Source: an uncultured Bacillota bacterium (lineage in GTDB: Bacteria > Bacillota > Clostridia > Christensenellales > UBA1242). Taken from it: 64,000 bases of DNA. The notes below the pieces were generated by a model. That model made no database searches and was not told the origin of the DNA. It was given only the letters and a program-made list of their open reading frames with translations. Positions within the stretch are counted from its first letter, which is position 1; every line of letters starts with the position of its first letter. Of the stretch, positions 17,815-24,711 are shown in pieces. The translations under genes were made by a program, and so were the position numbers. Location: contig CASDUK010000003.1 of NCBI GenBank assembly GCA_949283975.1, forward strand, positions 62,001 through 126,000, in the 5' to 3' direction.

Positions 17815-17843
17815 ATTATATCACAAATATATGTGCTTTTCAA
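17815..17843 (-). promoter_or_regulatory. consensus promoter, probably leaderless
   Basis: On the minus strand TTGAAA (17838-17843) and TATAAT (17815-17820) have an exact 17-bp spacer. The ATG at 17808 begins 6 nt after the -10 box, so the transcript should start at the start codon. Confidence 0.65.
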
Positions 17844-17920
17844 TAGTTTTTTTATAACAGGTTTGAAATAATGCAAGCGTAATTTTTTAAAAAAGTTTAA
17901 AAGATTTTGTTTTGCAAATT

Positions 17921-18169
17921 TTAAGCGCCAGAAAGCTTTTTAATTTCAACGTCCCCACACAAAACATCAAAATAAGAAAATGTTTGGGTGTCAAGCTGAT
18001 TTGCCGCGCTAACCTTAACTGTAAAAACGCTTGGATAGATGCAGTCTATTACCGCGTTGAAATAGTCCATCTTTTTTCTTCCGCGGTTTATTGCCATAAA
18101 AATATTTTCGCCTTTAAGGTCGCGAATTCTTTGCTTAACTTCTTCCAAGGTTATCCCTGTTTTTCTCAT
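17921..18169 (-). CDS. veg: Veg family protein
   Basis: The start was set at the ATG 18167-18169 (AGGA site 6 nt upstream); the longer in-frame reading has an unlikely N-terminus. The resulting 82 residues are the usual Veg/DUF1021 length. Signatures are GITLEEVKQRI, GENIFMAINRGRKK and CIYPSVFTVKV. In Bacillus subtilis Veg stimulates biofilm matrix gene expression by opposing SinR; the same role here is inferred from family only. It stands alone between the hypothetical gene and uppP on the same strand. Confidence 0.9.
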   Translation of the reverse strand: MRKTGITLEEVKQRIRDLKGENIFMAINRGRKKMDYFNAVIDCIYPSVFTVKVSAANQLDTQTFSYFDVLCGDVEIKKLSGA

Positions 18170-18228
18170 AAAAAAATCCTCACTGTTAAAATTCTTGCCA
18201 AATTTAAATATTTTTAGACAAAAAACTT

Positions 18229-19020
18229 TTAAACAACGAAGAATGAAAGAATTGAAATTCCAACAAGATAAATTGAAAACCAATAATATTTTGCTTTTTC
18301 AACAATTTTTAACATGATTTTAATTGACAAAATTCCAATAACAAATGCGGCAATAAAGGAAACAAGAATTGGCAAAACCATTTCAGAGGTTGCAATTTGG
18401 CTAAAATCGCCAGAGAGAATTTCCCAAAGTATTGAGGCCAAAATAATTGGAATGCTCATAAGAAAGGAAAACTTTGCAACCCTCCCCCGCTGCTCTCCCG
18501 CAAGTAGGCCGGCGCAAATTGTGGATCCGCTTCTTGAAATTCCCGGAAAAACGGCAACTCCCTGTGCAATTCCCATAATTAGCGAAGAGCGGGTGTTGTT
18601 TCTAAACCCTTCTTTTGGATAGCAAAGCCCATTTGTTTGATTTCTTTTCCCAACAAAATGGGTTACCAAAAGCAAAGCCGCCGTTATTAAAAAGCAATAT
18701 GGCAGAAGTTTTGCGCTTGTAAAAGAATTTTCCAAAAGCCCCTTTGTTAGAAGAACTATTATAACTGTTGGAACAGTTGCAATATATAGGTTAACCGCCT
18801 CTCGGCTAAAAGGGCGGCGAACAAGCTCCCAAAGTTCCTTTCTTAAAACGTAGATTACCGCAAACAATGTTGCAAGGTGGAGAAGAATTGCAAGAAGCAA
18901 AGTGTTTTCTTCAATTCCAAAAATCTTGTTAAGAAGAGTTAAATGGCCGCTTGATGAAACGGGAAGAAATTCCGTCAGTCCCTGAACAGCGCCCAAAATT
19001 AATGCAACCCAAATTGACAT
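18229..19020 (-). CDS. uppP: undecaprenyl-diphosphatase UppP (BacA)
   Basis: This integral membrane enzyme dephosphorylates undecaprenyl pyrophosphate outside the membrane to recycle the lipid carrier for peptidoglycan synthesis; high dosage gives bacitracin resistance. The 263 residues have eight hydrophobic helices. Both catalytic regions are visible: QGLTEFLPVSSSGH near the N-terminus (active-site Glu and Ser-rich loop) and PGISRSGST (about residue 174). The length is normal. An AGGAG is about 15 nt upstream of the ATG. The ychF gene is divergent. Confidence 0.97.
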   Translation of the reverse strand: MSIWVALILGAVQGLTEFLPVSSSGHLTLLNKIFGIEENTLLLAILLHLATLFAVIYVLRKELWELVRRPFSREAVNLYIATVPTVIIVLLTKGLLENSFTSAKLLPYCFLITAALLLVTHFVGKRNQTNGLCYPKEGFRNNTRSSLIMGIAQGVAVFPGISRSGSTICAGLLAGEQRGRVAKFSFLMSIPIILASILWEILSGDFSQIATSEMVLPILVSFIAAFVIGILSIKIMLKIVEKAKYYWFSIYLVGISILSFFVV

Positions 19021-19105
19021 TTCTCTTGCTTTTTTCTCCTTTTTAGTATATTCTATGTTTACATCTAAAATTTATTTGTTAAAGTTAAATAAAAGGAAAG
19101 AAAAG

Positions 19106-20197
19106 ATGAAAATTGGAGTTGTTGGACTTCCAAATGTTGGGAAAAGCACGCTTTTTAATGCAATAACAAATGCGGGGGCAGAAAGCGCCAACTACCCTTT
19201 TTGCACAATCGAACCAAACGTTGGAGTTGTTGATGTCCCAGACGCGCGGCTAGACGCGCTTGCAAAGCTTTACAACACCAACAAAATTGTTCCTGCAACA
19301 ATTGAATTTGTTGACATTGCCGGCCTTGTTGAAGGGGCAAGCAGGGGCGAAGGCCTTGGGAACAAATTTTTAAGCCATATTCGCGAGGTTGATGCAATTG
19401 TTCATGTTGTTAGATGTTTTGACAACGAAAAAATAATTCACGTTAGCGGAAGCATAAACCCAAAGAGGGACATTGAGGTTATTAACTTAGAGCTTGTTTT
19501 GGCGGATTTAGAAACAGTTAACAAGCGCTTTGAGAAGGCGCAAAAAATGATTAAAGTTGGCGAAAAGGGAGCGCGAGAGGAGTTTGAAGTTTTAAGCAAA
19601 ATTAAGCCCGCCCTGGAAGAGGGAAAAAGCGCAAGAACCGTTCCGCTTTCAAGTGACGAGAAGAAAATTTTAAACTCCTTTTTCCTTCTCTCTTCAAAGC
19701 CAATCATATATGTTGCAAACATAGCAGAGGACGAAATTGGAAAGCCAGAAAACGAATATGTAAAACAAGTTGTTGAAATTGCAAATTCAGAAGGTGCGGA
19801 GGCAATTTCGCTTTCGGCAAAAATTGAAGAAGAGCTTGCTGCGCTTCCGCAGGAAGAGAGGGCAATTTTTAAAGAAGAACTTGGAATTTCTCAAAGTGGG
19901 CTTGAAAAACTTGTTTCGGCAAGTTACAACCTTCTTGGACTCATGAGCTTTTTGACGGCAGGCGAAAAGGAGGTTAGAGCCTGGACAATTAAAAAGGGCT
20001 CTAAAGCGCCAGAGGCGGCGGGAAAAATCCATTCAGATTTTGAAAAGGGTTTTATTAAAGCCGAAGTTGTTAAATTTCAAGATTTGATGGACTGCGGCTC
20101 ATACCTTGCCGCGCGCGAAAAGGGAAAAGTTAGAATCGAAGGAAAGGACTATGTTGTTGAGGACGGCGACATAATGCTTTTTAGGTTTAATGTTTAA
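19106..20197 (+). CDS. ychF: redox-regulated ATPase YchF (Obg-like)
   Basis: This is a conserved P-loop ATPase of the Obg family that binds ribosomes and affects stress responses. The start is at the ATG 19106 (AAAGGAAAG site); an upstream in-frame ATG would add 17 atypical residues. The 363-residue length is exactly typical. Motifs: G1 GLPNVGKST at the N-terminus, FVDIAGLVEGA (G3), NIAEDE in place of a canonical NKxD (the basis of ATP preference in YchF), and the C-terminal TGS-like domain with FLTAGEKEVRAWTI. The small downstream gene starts 13 nt after the stop. Confidence 0.98.
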   Translation: MKIGVVGLPNVGKSTLFNAITNAGAESANYPFCTIEPNVGVVDVPDARLDALAKLYNTNKIVPATIEFVDIAGLVEGASRGEGLGNKFLSHIREVDAIVHVVRCFDNEKIIHVSGSINPKRDIEVINLELVLADLETVNKRFEKAQKMIKVGEKGAREEFEVLSKIKPALEEGKSARTVPLSSDEKKILNSFFLLSSKPIIYVANIAEDEIGKPENEYVKQVVEIANSEGAEAISLSAKIEEELAALPQEERAIFKEELGISQSGLEKLVSASYNLLGLMSFLTAGEKEVRAWTIKKGSKAPEAAGKIHSDFEKGFIKAEVVKFQDLMDCGSYLAAREKGKVRIEGKDYVVEDGDIMLFRFNV

Positions 20198-20209
20198 AAG
20201 GAGAAAAAA

Positions 20210-20338
20210 ATGGAAAATTTAGACGAAAATTTTAAAAGACTTTTTGAAACAATGTTCCCCGGGCTTAAAGAAAGGCCAAAAGAAGAGCCAAAAGAAGAGC
20301 CAAAAGAAAAAGTCCCAGAAAAAGAGCAAGGAGAATAA
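20210..20338 (+). CDS. 42-residue protein with KEEP repeats
   Basis: This small gene follows ychF by 12 nt with an AAAGGAG site 7 nt before its ATG and a strong terminator 30 nt after its stop, so it is very likely translated from the ychF transcript. The product starts MENLDENFKRLFETMFPGLK, an amphipathic helix, then a tail of three (E/K)(R/E)PK(E)E units ending in KEQGE. No family is recognised. The tail resembles the charged low-complexity tails of several other proteins in this window. Confidence 0.6.
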   Translation: MENLDENFKRLFETMFPGLKERPKEEPKEEPKEKVPEKEQGE

Positions 20339-20367
20339 AATAAACAAATTGCGTCTTAAACTAGAAA

Positions 20368-20397
20368 AGGCTTCATTTTTTGAAGCCTCTTTTTTTT
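20368..20397 (+). terminator. terminator of the ychF operon
   Basis: An 8-bp stem AGGCTTCA/TGAAGCCT (20368-20375 and 20381-20388) with loop TTTTT is followed by a T-run to 20397. Confidence 0.85.
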
Positions 20398-20441
20398 AAA
20401 TGAAACATTTCAGAGTTTTGTTTAACAACTGTTTTTGCTGC

Positions 20442-21134
20442 TCAAATGCTTCTGGCAGCAAAAGCGTCTCCGCCCTGCCCTTTATGGTTGTATAGTTTGG
20501 ATTTGTTAATTTTGTTGTTCATGGCATATTTTGAAACTTTCATGAAATTGTCATCATAGAAAGAAAATTGTTGGCCAAATCTAAGCCACATTCTCGACCA
20601 AGAATTGTTTTCTTCTTTTAGCAGCTTTTTAACATTTGCTTCTTCTAAAGCAATATTGTTTTCTTGCGCCATTAGGTTAACACAGTTTTCTTCGTCATAA
20701 AGCTTACACTGTAAATCTGCCTCAAGTTTATCACATTGATAGGCAAAAACTGCCTCCTTTGTTTTTCTGTTGTCAAACTCAAAGATTAAATTTTGAATTT
20801 CTTGTTTGGTTGTTAAGTTTTCCAAAATTTTTTCAACCGCCGAATGTCCGCGCTGTTGTTTTGTTTCTCTATTAATTTCAAAAGGTGTTAAATCTCCAAT
20901 AACAATTTCCTCTAATTCGTGAACAGCCAGCATAAACAAAACCTTTTTTAAGTCTATGTCATACTTAAATTCAGACCACATTGCAATTGCAAGCATCTGC
21001 GCGCCATAGACATGCTCTGCAACGCTTTCAACCCTTTCGCGCTCAACATTCCAAAGCTTCCAACCGCTTCGAATAACATTTTTTAACTTATTGCATAAAA
21101 CATAAAATTCAACAACATTTTGTTCGCTTTCCAT
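20442..21134 (-). CDS. HD-domain nucleotidase-like protein (YfbR/HDDC2 type) with HE variant
   Basis: The 230 residues match the HD_3 family of metal-dependent phosphohydrolases (YfbR-like 5'-deoxynucleotidases). Metal-ligand positions are His41 (AEHVYG), His72-Glu73 (HELEEIVIGDLTPFE) and Asp135 (CDKLEADLQ). The signature doublet is His-Asp in most relatives; here it is His-Glu, which is noteworthy and might change metal binding. The next gene downstream on the same strand is absent; the MazG-like gene lies 18 nt upstream, so the pair may form a nucleotide-pool sanitation unit (inference). Confidence 0.8.
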   Translation of the reverse strand: MESEQNVVEFYVLCNKLKNVIRSGWKLWNVERERVESVAEHVYGAQMLAIAMWSEFKYDIDLKKVLFMLAVHELEEIVIGDLTPFEINRETKQQRGHSAVEKILENLTTKQEIQNLIFEFDNRKTKEAVFAYQCDKLEADLQCKLYDEENCVNLMAQENNIALEEANVKKLLKEENNSWSRMWLRFGQQFSFYDDNFMKVSKYAMNNKINKSKLYNHKGQGGDAFAARSI

Positions 21135-21152
21135 TTGTCCTCTTTAAAAAAA

Positions 21153-21467
21153 TTAAATAACCCCGCTTCCCATTGAGTTTTTTTCTTCAATTCTCTTTCG
21201 ATATTTTTCAATTGCCAGCTGCAAACATTCTTTCGCATCTAAATTCGCCTCGCAAGCAAGCGAGAGAAGGCAATATAATGTGTCGCCAAACTCATCTTTA
21301 AATTTTTCGTTCATGCTAAAGTTAACAGTTCCATACTTTGAGGCCTTTAAATATTCCTTTGAAAGCTCTCCAAGTTCGCTTTGAGTGTCTAAAAGCCTTG
21401 CATAAATTGGCATCTGTTTTTTGTTGGTGCCTTTTGCCCTGTTAAACTCTTCAACAATTTTCTGCAT
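21153..21467 (-). CDS. MazG-like nucleotide pyrophosphohydrolase
   Basis: The start was set at the ATG 21465-21467, which has a GGGAAGG site; an in-frame ATG 6 codons upstream would overlap it. The roughly 104-residue protein shows the MazG fold metal motifs: SELGELSKEYLKA (ExxE) and DEFGDTLYCLLSLA (ExxD). The family hydrolyses nucleoside triphosphates to monophosphates and pyrophosphate, clearing aberrant nucleotides. It sits immediately upstream of the HD protein gene on the same strand (18-nt gap). Confidence 0.8.
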   Translation of the reverse strand: MQKIVEEFNRAKGTNKKQMPIYARLLDTQSELGELSKEYLKASKYGTVNFSMNEKFKDEFGDTLYCLLSLACEANLDAKECLQLAIEKYRKRIEEKNSMGSGVI

Positions 21468-21619
21468 AACAACCTTCCCTAACAATCTTTAATAATATAA
21501 CATTTTTTTAACAAAACGAATTTTTCTTGTTCCTCGTTTAACCCCCCTTTCACATATAATTTACCACATTTAATTTTAAAACAAAACTTTTTAAAAGTGG
21601 CACAGTTCTATCATTTTGT

Positions 21620-21648
21620 TTGCCCCCGGATAACCTTTAATATATAAT
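21620..21648 (+). promoter_or_regulatory. promoter of the YjbR-like gene, near-leaderless
   Basis: TTGCCC (21620-21625), a 17-bp spacer and TATAAT (21643-21648) end 9 nt before the ATG at 21658. The predicted leader is 2-3 nt or none, and no ribosome binding site is present. Confidence 0.6.
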
Positions 21649-21657
21649 AGAAAAGAA

Positions 21658-22323
21658 ATGGAACAGGAAATTTTTAAGGACATAAAAGTTAATTTTAATA
21701 AACTTATTAAATTTGGGTTTGATGAAGCGAATGGGCGCTACACATACTCCGCCCCAGTTGGAGAAAATCAATTTTTGCTTAAAATTGTTGTGGACCAGAA
21801 TGGAAAACTCTCAACCGAGATGTTAGATAAAAGCTCTGGCGACGAATATGTTCTTCATTTAGTTGAAGGTGCATCCGGAAACTTTGTTGGGAAAATTCGA
21901 AAAGAATATGAAGAGATATTGCAAAATATTAAGAAAAATTGCTTTGAAAAAAATGTTTTTAAAAGTAATCAAGCCCATGATGTTATCTTGTATGTTAAAG
22001 AAAAATATGGAAGTGAATTGGAATATTTATGGGAGAAATTTCCAAATAACGCAATTTGGAGGAGAGGCGACAACAATAAGTGGTATGGCGTGATATTAAC
22101 TGTTTCAGCTAGCAAACTTAATTTAGAAAGCAAAGAAATTGTTGAAATATTAGACCTTCGAGCAGAAAGCCAAAGCATTTGTGAAATTGTTGATAATAAA
22201 AAAATTTTTCAAGGCTATCACATGAACAAAAACCACTGGATTACAATAATTTTAAACAACACCATTCCAAATGATGTCCTGTTTGCGCTTATAGACAAAA
22301 GCTTTGATCTTGCCAAGAAATAA
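21658..22323 (+). CDS. MmcQ/YjbR family protein with extra N-terminal domain
   Basis: The C-terminal half (about 105-221) matches the MmcQ/YjbR (DUF419) fold: WEKFPNNAIWRRGDNNKWYG, then GYHMNKNHWITIILN and a final ALIDKSFDLA. These proteins have a CyaY-like fold and unclear function, possibly DNA-binding. The first 100 residues form an additional domain (GRYTYSAPVGENQFLLKIVVD) found in a subset of the family. The ATG lacks a ribosome binding site, and a consensus promoter ends 9 nt upstream. It is convergent with the ATP-grasp pseudogene. Confidence 0.85.
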   Translation: MEQEIFKDIKVNFNKLIKFGFDEANGRYTYSAPVGENQFLLKIVVDQNGKLSTEMLDKSSGDEYVLHLVEGASGNFVGKIRKEYEEILQNIKKNCFEKNVFKSNQAHDVILYVKEKYGSELEYLWEKFPNNAIWRRGDNNKWYGVILTVSASKLNLESKEIVEILDLRAESQSICEIVDNKKIFQGYHMNKNHWITIILNNTIPNDVLFALIDKSFDLAKK

Positions 22324-22360
22324 GGAAAATAAAAGCGAACAACGTATATATTAGGATTTT

Positions 22361-23484
22361 CTAATGTTCAAATATCCCAGATTCTACAAGAGAGTAATCA
22401 AATATTTTTCTATAGAACGAATTTGGATTGAATTCACAGAATCCATTTGCAACAATTTCATAATTACTAAATTGTTTAAAATTAACTTCATTGTTGCAAT
22501 TTAAAAAACTCTTATATATTTTAAACTTTTTAATTTTTTCTACAGGCAAATTATTCAATGCGTTATAATTTAGTTCTGCTAAACAGGGGAGACCGTGTTT
22601 TTTTAACTCTAAATTAATTAAAAATGACGATGCTTGGAATCTTGGATTGATCTCCATAAAAAACAACTCATTAATTTCTGTTAACATATAATCTATCCCA
22701 ACAATTCCTCTATAACCCATTTTTTTTAATATTTTCAATAGGTGTGAGGTTGCAGAGGTTAAATCAGCTAAAATCTTTTTAGGTAGTATACAAGGATAGA
22801 TAAAGTCACCACCGACATAAGTAAAGTTAGAAGAATTTGCCAATATTAATTGCGCAGATACAGGAAAAAGCACAATATTTTTATCTGCAATAATTGCTGT
22901 GACATTAAGTGGAACATGTTCTATATATTTTGAAATACAAAATTTTCCAACTCTATTTTTTATATTCAAATAATCTTTTTCACAAGAAATGTTATATGTT
23001 GTGTTTCCCCCTGCGCCAATTATCGATTGGACTACAAAATGATTGCATTTAATCTCCTTCGAAATTTCTTCATAACTCTTATCTAGATTCTCTAGCCAAA
23101 TATAATTTAAAATAGGTAGTTTTCTTAGGTAGTTTTCTTTTGGCAATCTCTCTTGCTATATACTTATCATTTAATATGCTTAACAATTTATCATCATTGC
23201 TTGAAGAAAAATTAGCTTTAAACTCTTTGCAAAGTTCTTTTGCCTTTTCGTTAAAAAACATTATTTTAGCTGTTGGATATTTATTAATAATATCTGTTAA
23301 AACATTTTTTACAAATAAATTATATCCCTCCTTTGATGCGTGCTGAGTATCGGATTTGCTTTTAAAAAAAGAGATATTCCCTTTTCTTTGGTAGGATATA
23401 ATGTTAATGACCCTTCAAAAAAGTCTTCGTTACATATTGCGTTGTTTGCATTGAAGCCACATAGTATACCTTTTCGTTTTTCAT
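22361..23484 (-). pseudogene. frameshifted ATP-grasp ligase gene
   Basis: The region reads as an ATP-grasp enzyme when frames are joined. The first part reads GFNANNAICNEDFFEGSLTL, the middle KSKSDTQHASKEGYNLFVKN, and the C-terminal part contains QSIIGAGGNTTY, GYRGIVGIDYMLTE and the metal-binding FMEINPRFQ. The frames are broken by a perfect 13-bp tandem duplication (23113-23125 and 23126-23138; deleting one copy restores KRKLPILNY) and by a T-run of seven (23364-23370) that needs one more base. At the 5' end the ATG (23482-23484), which overlaps the NUDIX stop, is one base out of frame near 23457. Substrate unknown; coupling to NUDIX suggests a nucleotide- or metabolite-conjugating pathway (inference). 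Confidence 0.75.
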
Positions 23485-23975
23485 AATGAATTTAGCACTT
23501 CCTCAAAAAAAATATTTGCTTCAAACTTACCCTGGTTATAAAGATCTAATATTTCTTGCTTTGTTGCCCATTTCACGTTCATTACCTCATCTTTTTGGAT
23601 TTTTATTTTTTCTATTGGTGTGTTATCTAAAATAATCCAAACATCTAAAATATCTGGGCAATCTTTAAAAAATCTTAGAGCAGAGTTGAAGAGCCGGGCT
23701 TTTGTTTTATCAATTTTGATGTTTAATTCTTCTTTAATTTCTCTAGCAATGGCGTCTAATGAAGTTTCGCCACTTTGTGCTGATCCCCCGGTACATTCCC
23801 ACATGTATGCAAAACTTTTGTTTGGAGCTCTTTGCGTAATCAAAAACTCGTTTTTTTCATTTTTTATCCAACCATTAACAACAAGATGAAACTCATTTTT
23901 TTTAAGCTTTTCTCCTCTTAAAACTACCTTGTTCAGTTTTTTTCTGTTCTTATCATACAAATCCCATTTTTCCAT
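23481..23975 (-). CDS. NUDIX hydrolase
   Basis: The 164 residues contain a complete NUDIX box: Gly, five residues, Glu, seven residues, REIKEEL (GGSAQSGETSLDAIAREIKEEL region, about residues 69-90). The N-terminal WDLYDKNRKKL and GWIKNEKNEFLITQRAP resemble the YfcD/isopentenyl-diphosphate isomerase-like branch, so a nucleoside diphosphate-linked substrate is likely but not defined. Its stop overlaps the ATG of the ATP-grasp pseudogene (ATGA), showing former translational coupling. A GGAG site precedes the ATG, and a 70-residue gene lies 8 nt upstream. Confidence 0.9.
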   Translation of the reverse strand: MEKWDLYDKNRKKLNKVVLRGEKLKKNEFHLVVNGWIKNEKNEFLITQRAPNKSFAYMWECTGGSAQSGETSLDAIAREIKEELNIKIDKTKARLFNSALRFFKDCPDILDVWIILDNTPIEKIKIQKDEVMNVKWATKQEILDLYNQGKFEANIFFEEVLNSL

Positions 23976-23983
23976 TTTTTCTC

Positions 23984-24196
23984 CTATTTTAATATAACTT
24001 TAAATGCAACAACATTATTTTTAATTCCTGCTGTCTGGATATCTGCGCCAGCTTTTATAAACTCAACAAACGAAGATAAAGCAAAAAGCTTTTGTCGTAA
24101 AACTTTATCGGTTATGTTTGCATTTTCAATTGAAAAATCTAAAGCTTCGCTGATCTGTGAGATAAGTTTATCAAAATTATATTGGCTGTTGTTCAT
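23984..24196 (-). CDS. hypothetical protein (70 residues) upstream of NUDIX gene
   Basis: The product is a mostly helical protein with no recognised family (starts NNSQYNFDKLISQISEALDF). It has a GGAGGGGG site just before its ATG. The NUDIX gene follows after 8 nt, so the two genes are very likely cotranscribed. Just upstream, in another frame, a short stretch reading GIEDTYQSVCNDLGLIGGG looks like the C-terminus of a lost gene whose end overlapped this start. Confidence 0.5.
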   Translation of the reverse strand: MNNSQYNFDKLISQISEALDFSIENANITDKVLRQKLFALSSFVEFIKAGADIQTAGIKNNVVAFKVILK

Positions 24197-24350
24197 TTCC
24201 CCCTCCTATCAAGCCCAAATCATTACAAACGCTCTGATATGTGTCTTCTATTCCTAATACAACGCAACTTTATTAAAAAATAATGAGTTTATTATATCTT
24301 CTGGGGATGGGGATGTTGTTAAAAAAGAAAACGGAAATTTTTATGGCGTG
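24197..24350. other. gene-fragment debris between hypothetical gene and glycosyltransferase stub
   Basis: No complete gene is present. On the minus strand about 24196-24265 a reading frame gives CVVLGIEDTYQSVCNDLGL before running into the next gene. On the plus strand 24280-24400 an uninterrupted frame reads ISSGDGDVVKKENGNFYG and then LKKDCKEAW, antisense to the glycosyltransferase stub. Both look like remnants of coding sequence. I cannot name the parents. Confidence 0.35.
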
Positions 24351-24458
24351 TTAAAAAAAGATTGCAAAGAGGCTTGGAATCATGGTTTTTTGATATGTTG
24401 CAATACCGCCAAAATTGGTTTCTTCAGGGTATTCTTCATGAACCAAACAAATTTTCAT
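24351..24458 (-). pseudogene. N-terminal stub of a GT4 glycosyltransferase
   Basis: A 35-residue frame begins with an AAGGAG ribosome binding site and ATG (24456-24458). The sequence KICLVHEEYPEETNFGGIAT is the characteristic N-terminus of GT-B family 4 glycosyltransferases, with the glycine loop GGIATY. After QK the sequence becomes unrelated and ends in TAA, so only the first 24 or so residues survive. It points to a deletion that joined two gene fragments in this patch. Confidence 0.6.
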
Positions 24459-24675
24459 GTTTCTCCTTGCCATTATATTAACTTAATATAACATATCTTT
24501 CATGGATTTTCAATTAGTTAAATAAAAAATTTTAAACAAGGATTTAAAAGAATAAAAAATAACAAACAGAATTAATAAATATGAATTATGGCTTACGGGG
24601 AAATTATAATATAAGCTGTAATGGGTATTTTTGAATACAATATATTTTTTAAGATTCAATCTAACATTAAACCTA
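24459..24675. other. intergenic region upstream of the GH26 gene
   Basis: This A+T-rich gap separates the minus-strand debris patch from the plus-strand GH26 gene. A GT-remnant promoter is not obvious. The half-palindromic TTACGGGGAAAT near 24594 weakly resembles the TTTACGGnTAACCGT sites at 37.8 and 60.7 kb. No ORF is supported. Confidence 0.35.
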
Positions 24676-24705
24676 TTAACAAATCTAAAGACAATATGTT
24701 ATACT
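24676..24705 (+). promoter_or_regulatory. promoter of GH26 gene, probably leaderless
   Basis: TTAACA (24676-24681), 18 bp and TATACT (24700-24705) end 6 nt before the ATG at 24712. No ribosome binding site is visible. This supports the ATG at 24712 over the in-frame upstream start at 24631. Confidence 0.5.
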
Positions 24706-24711
24706 ACAAGC

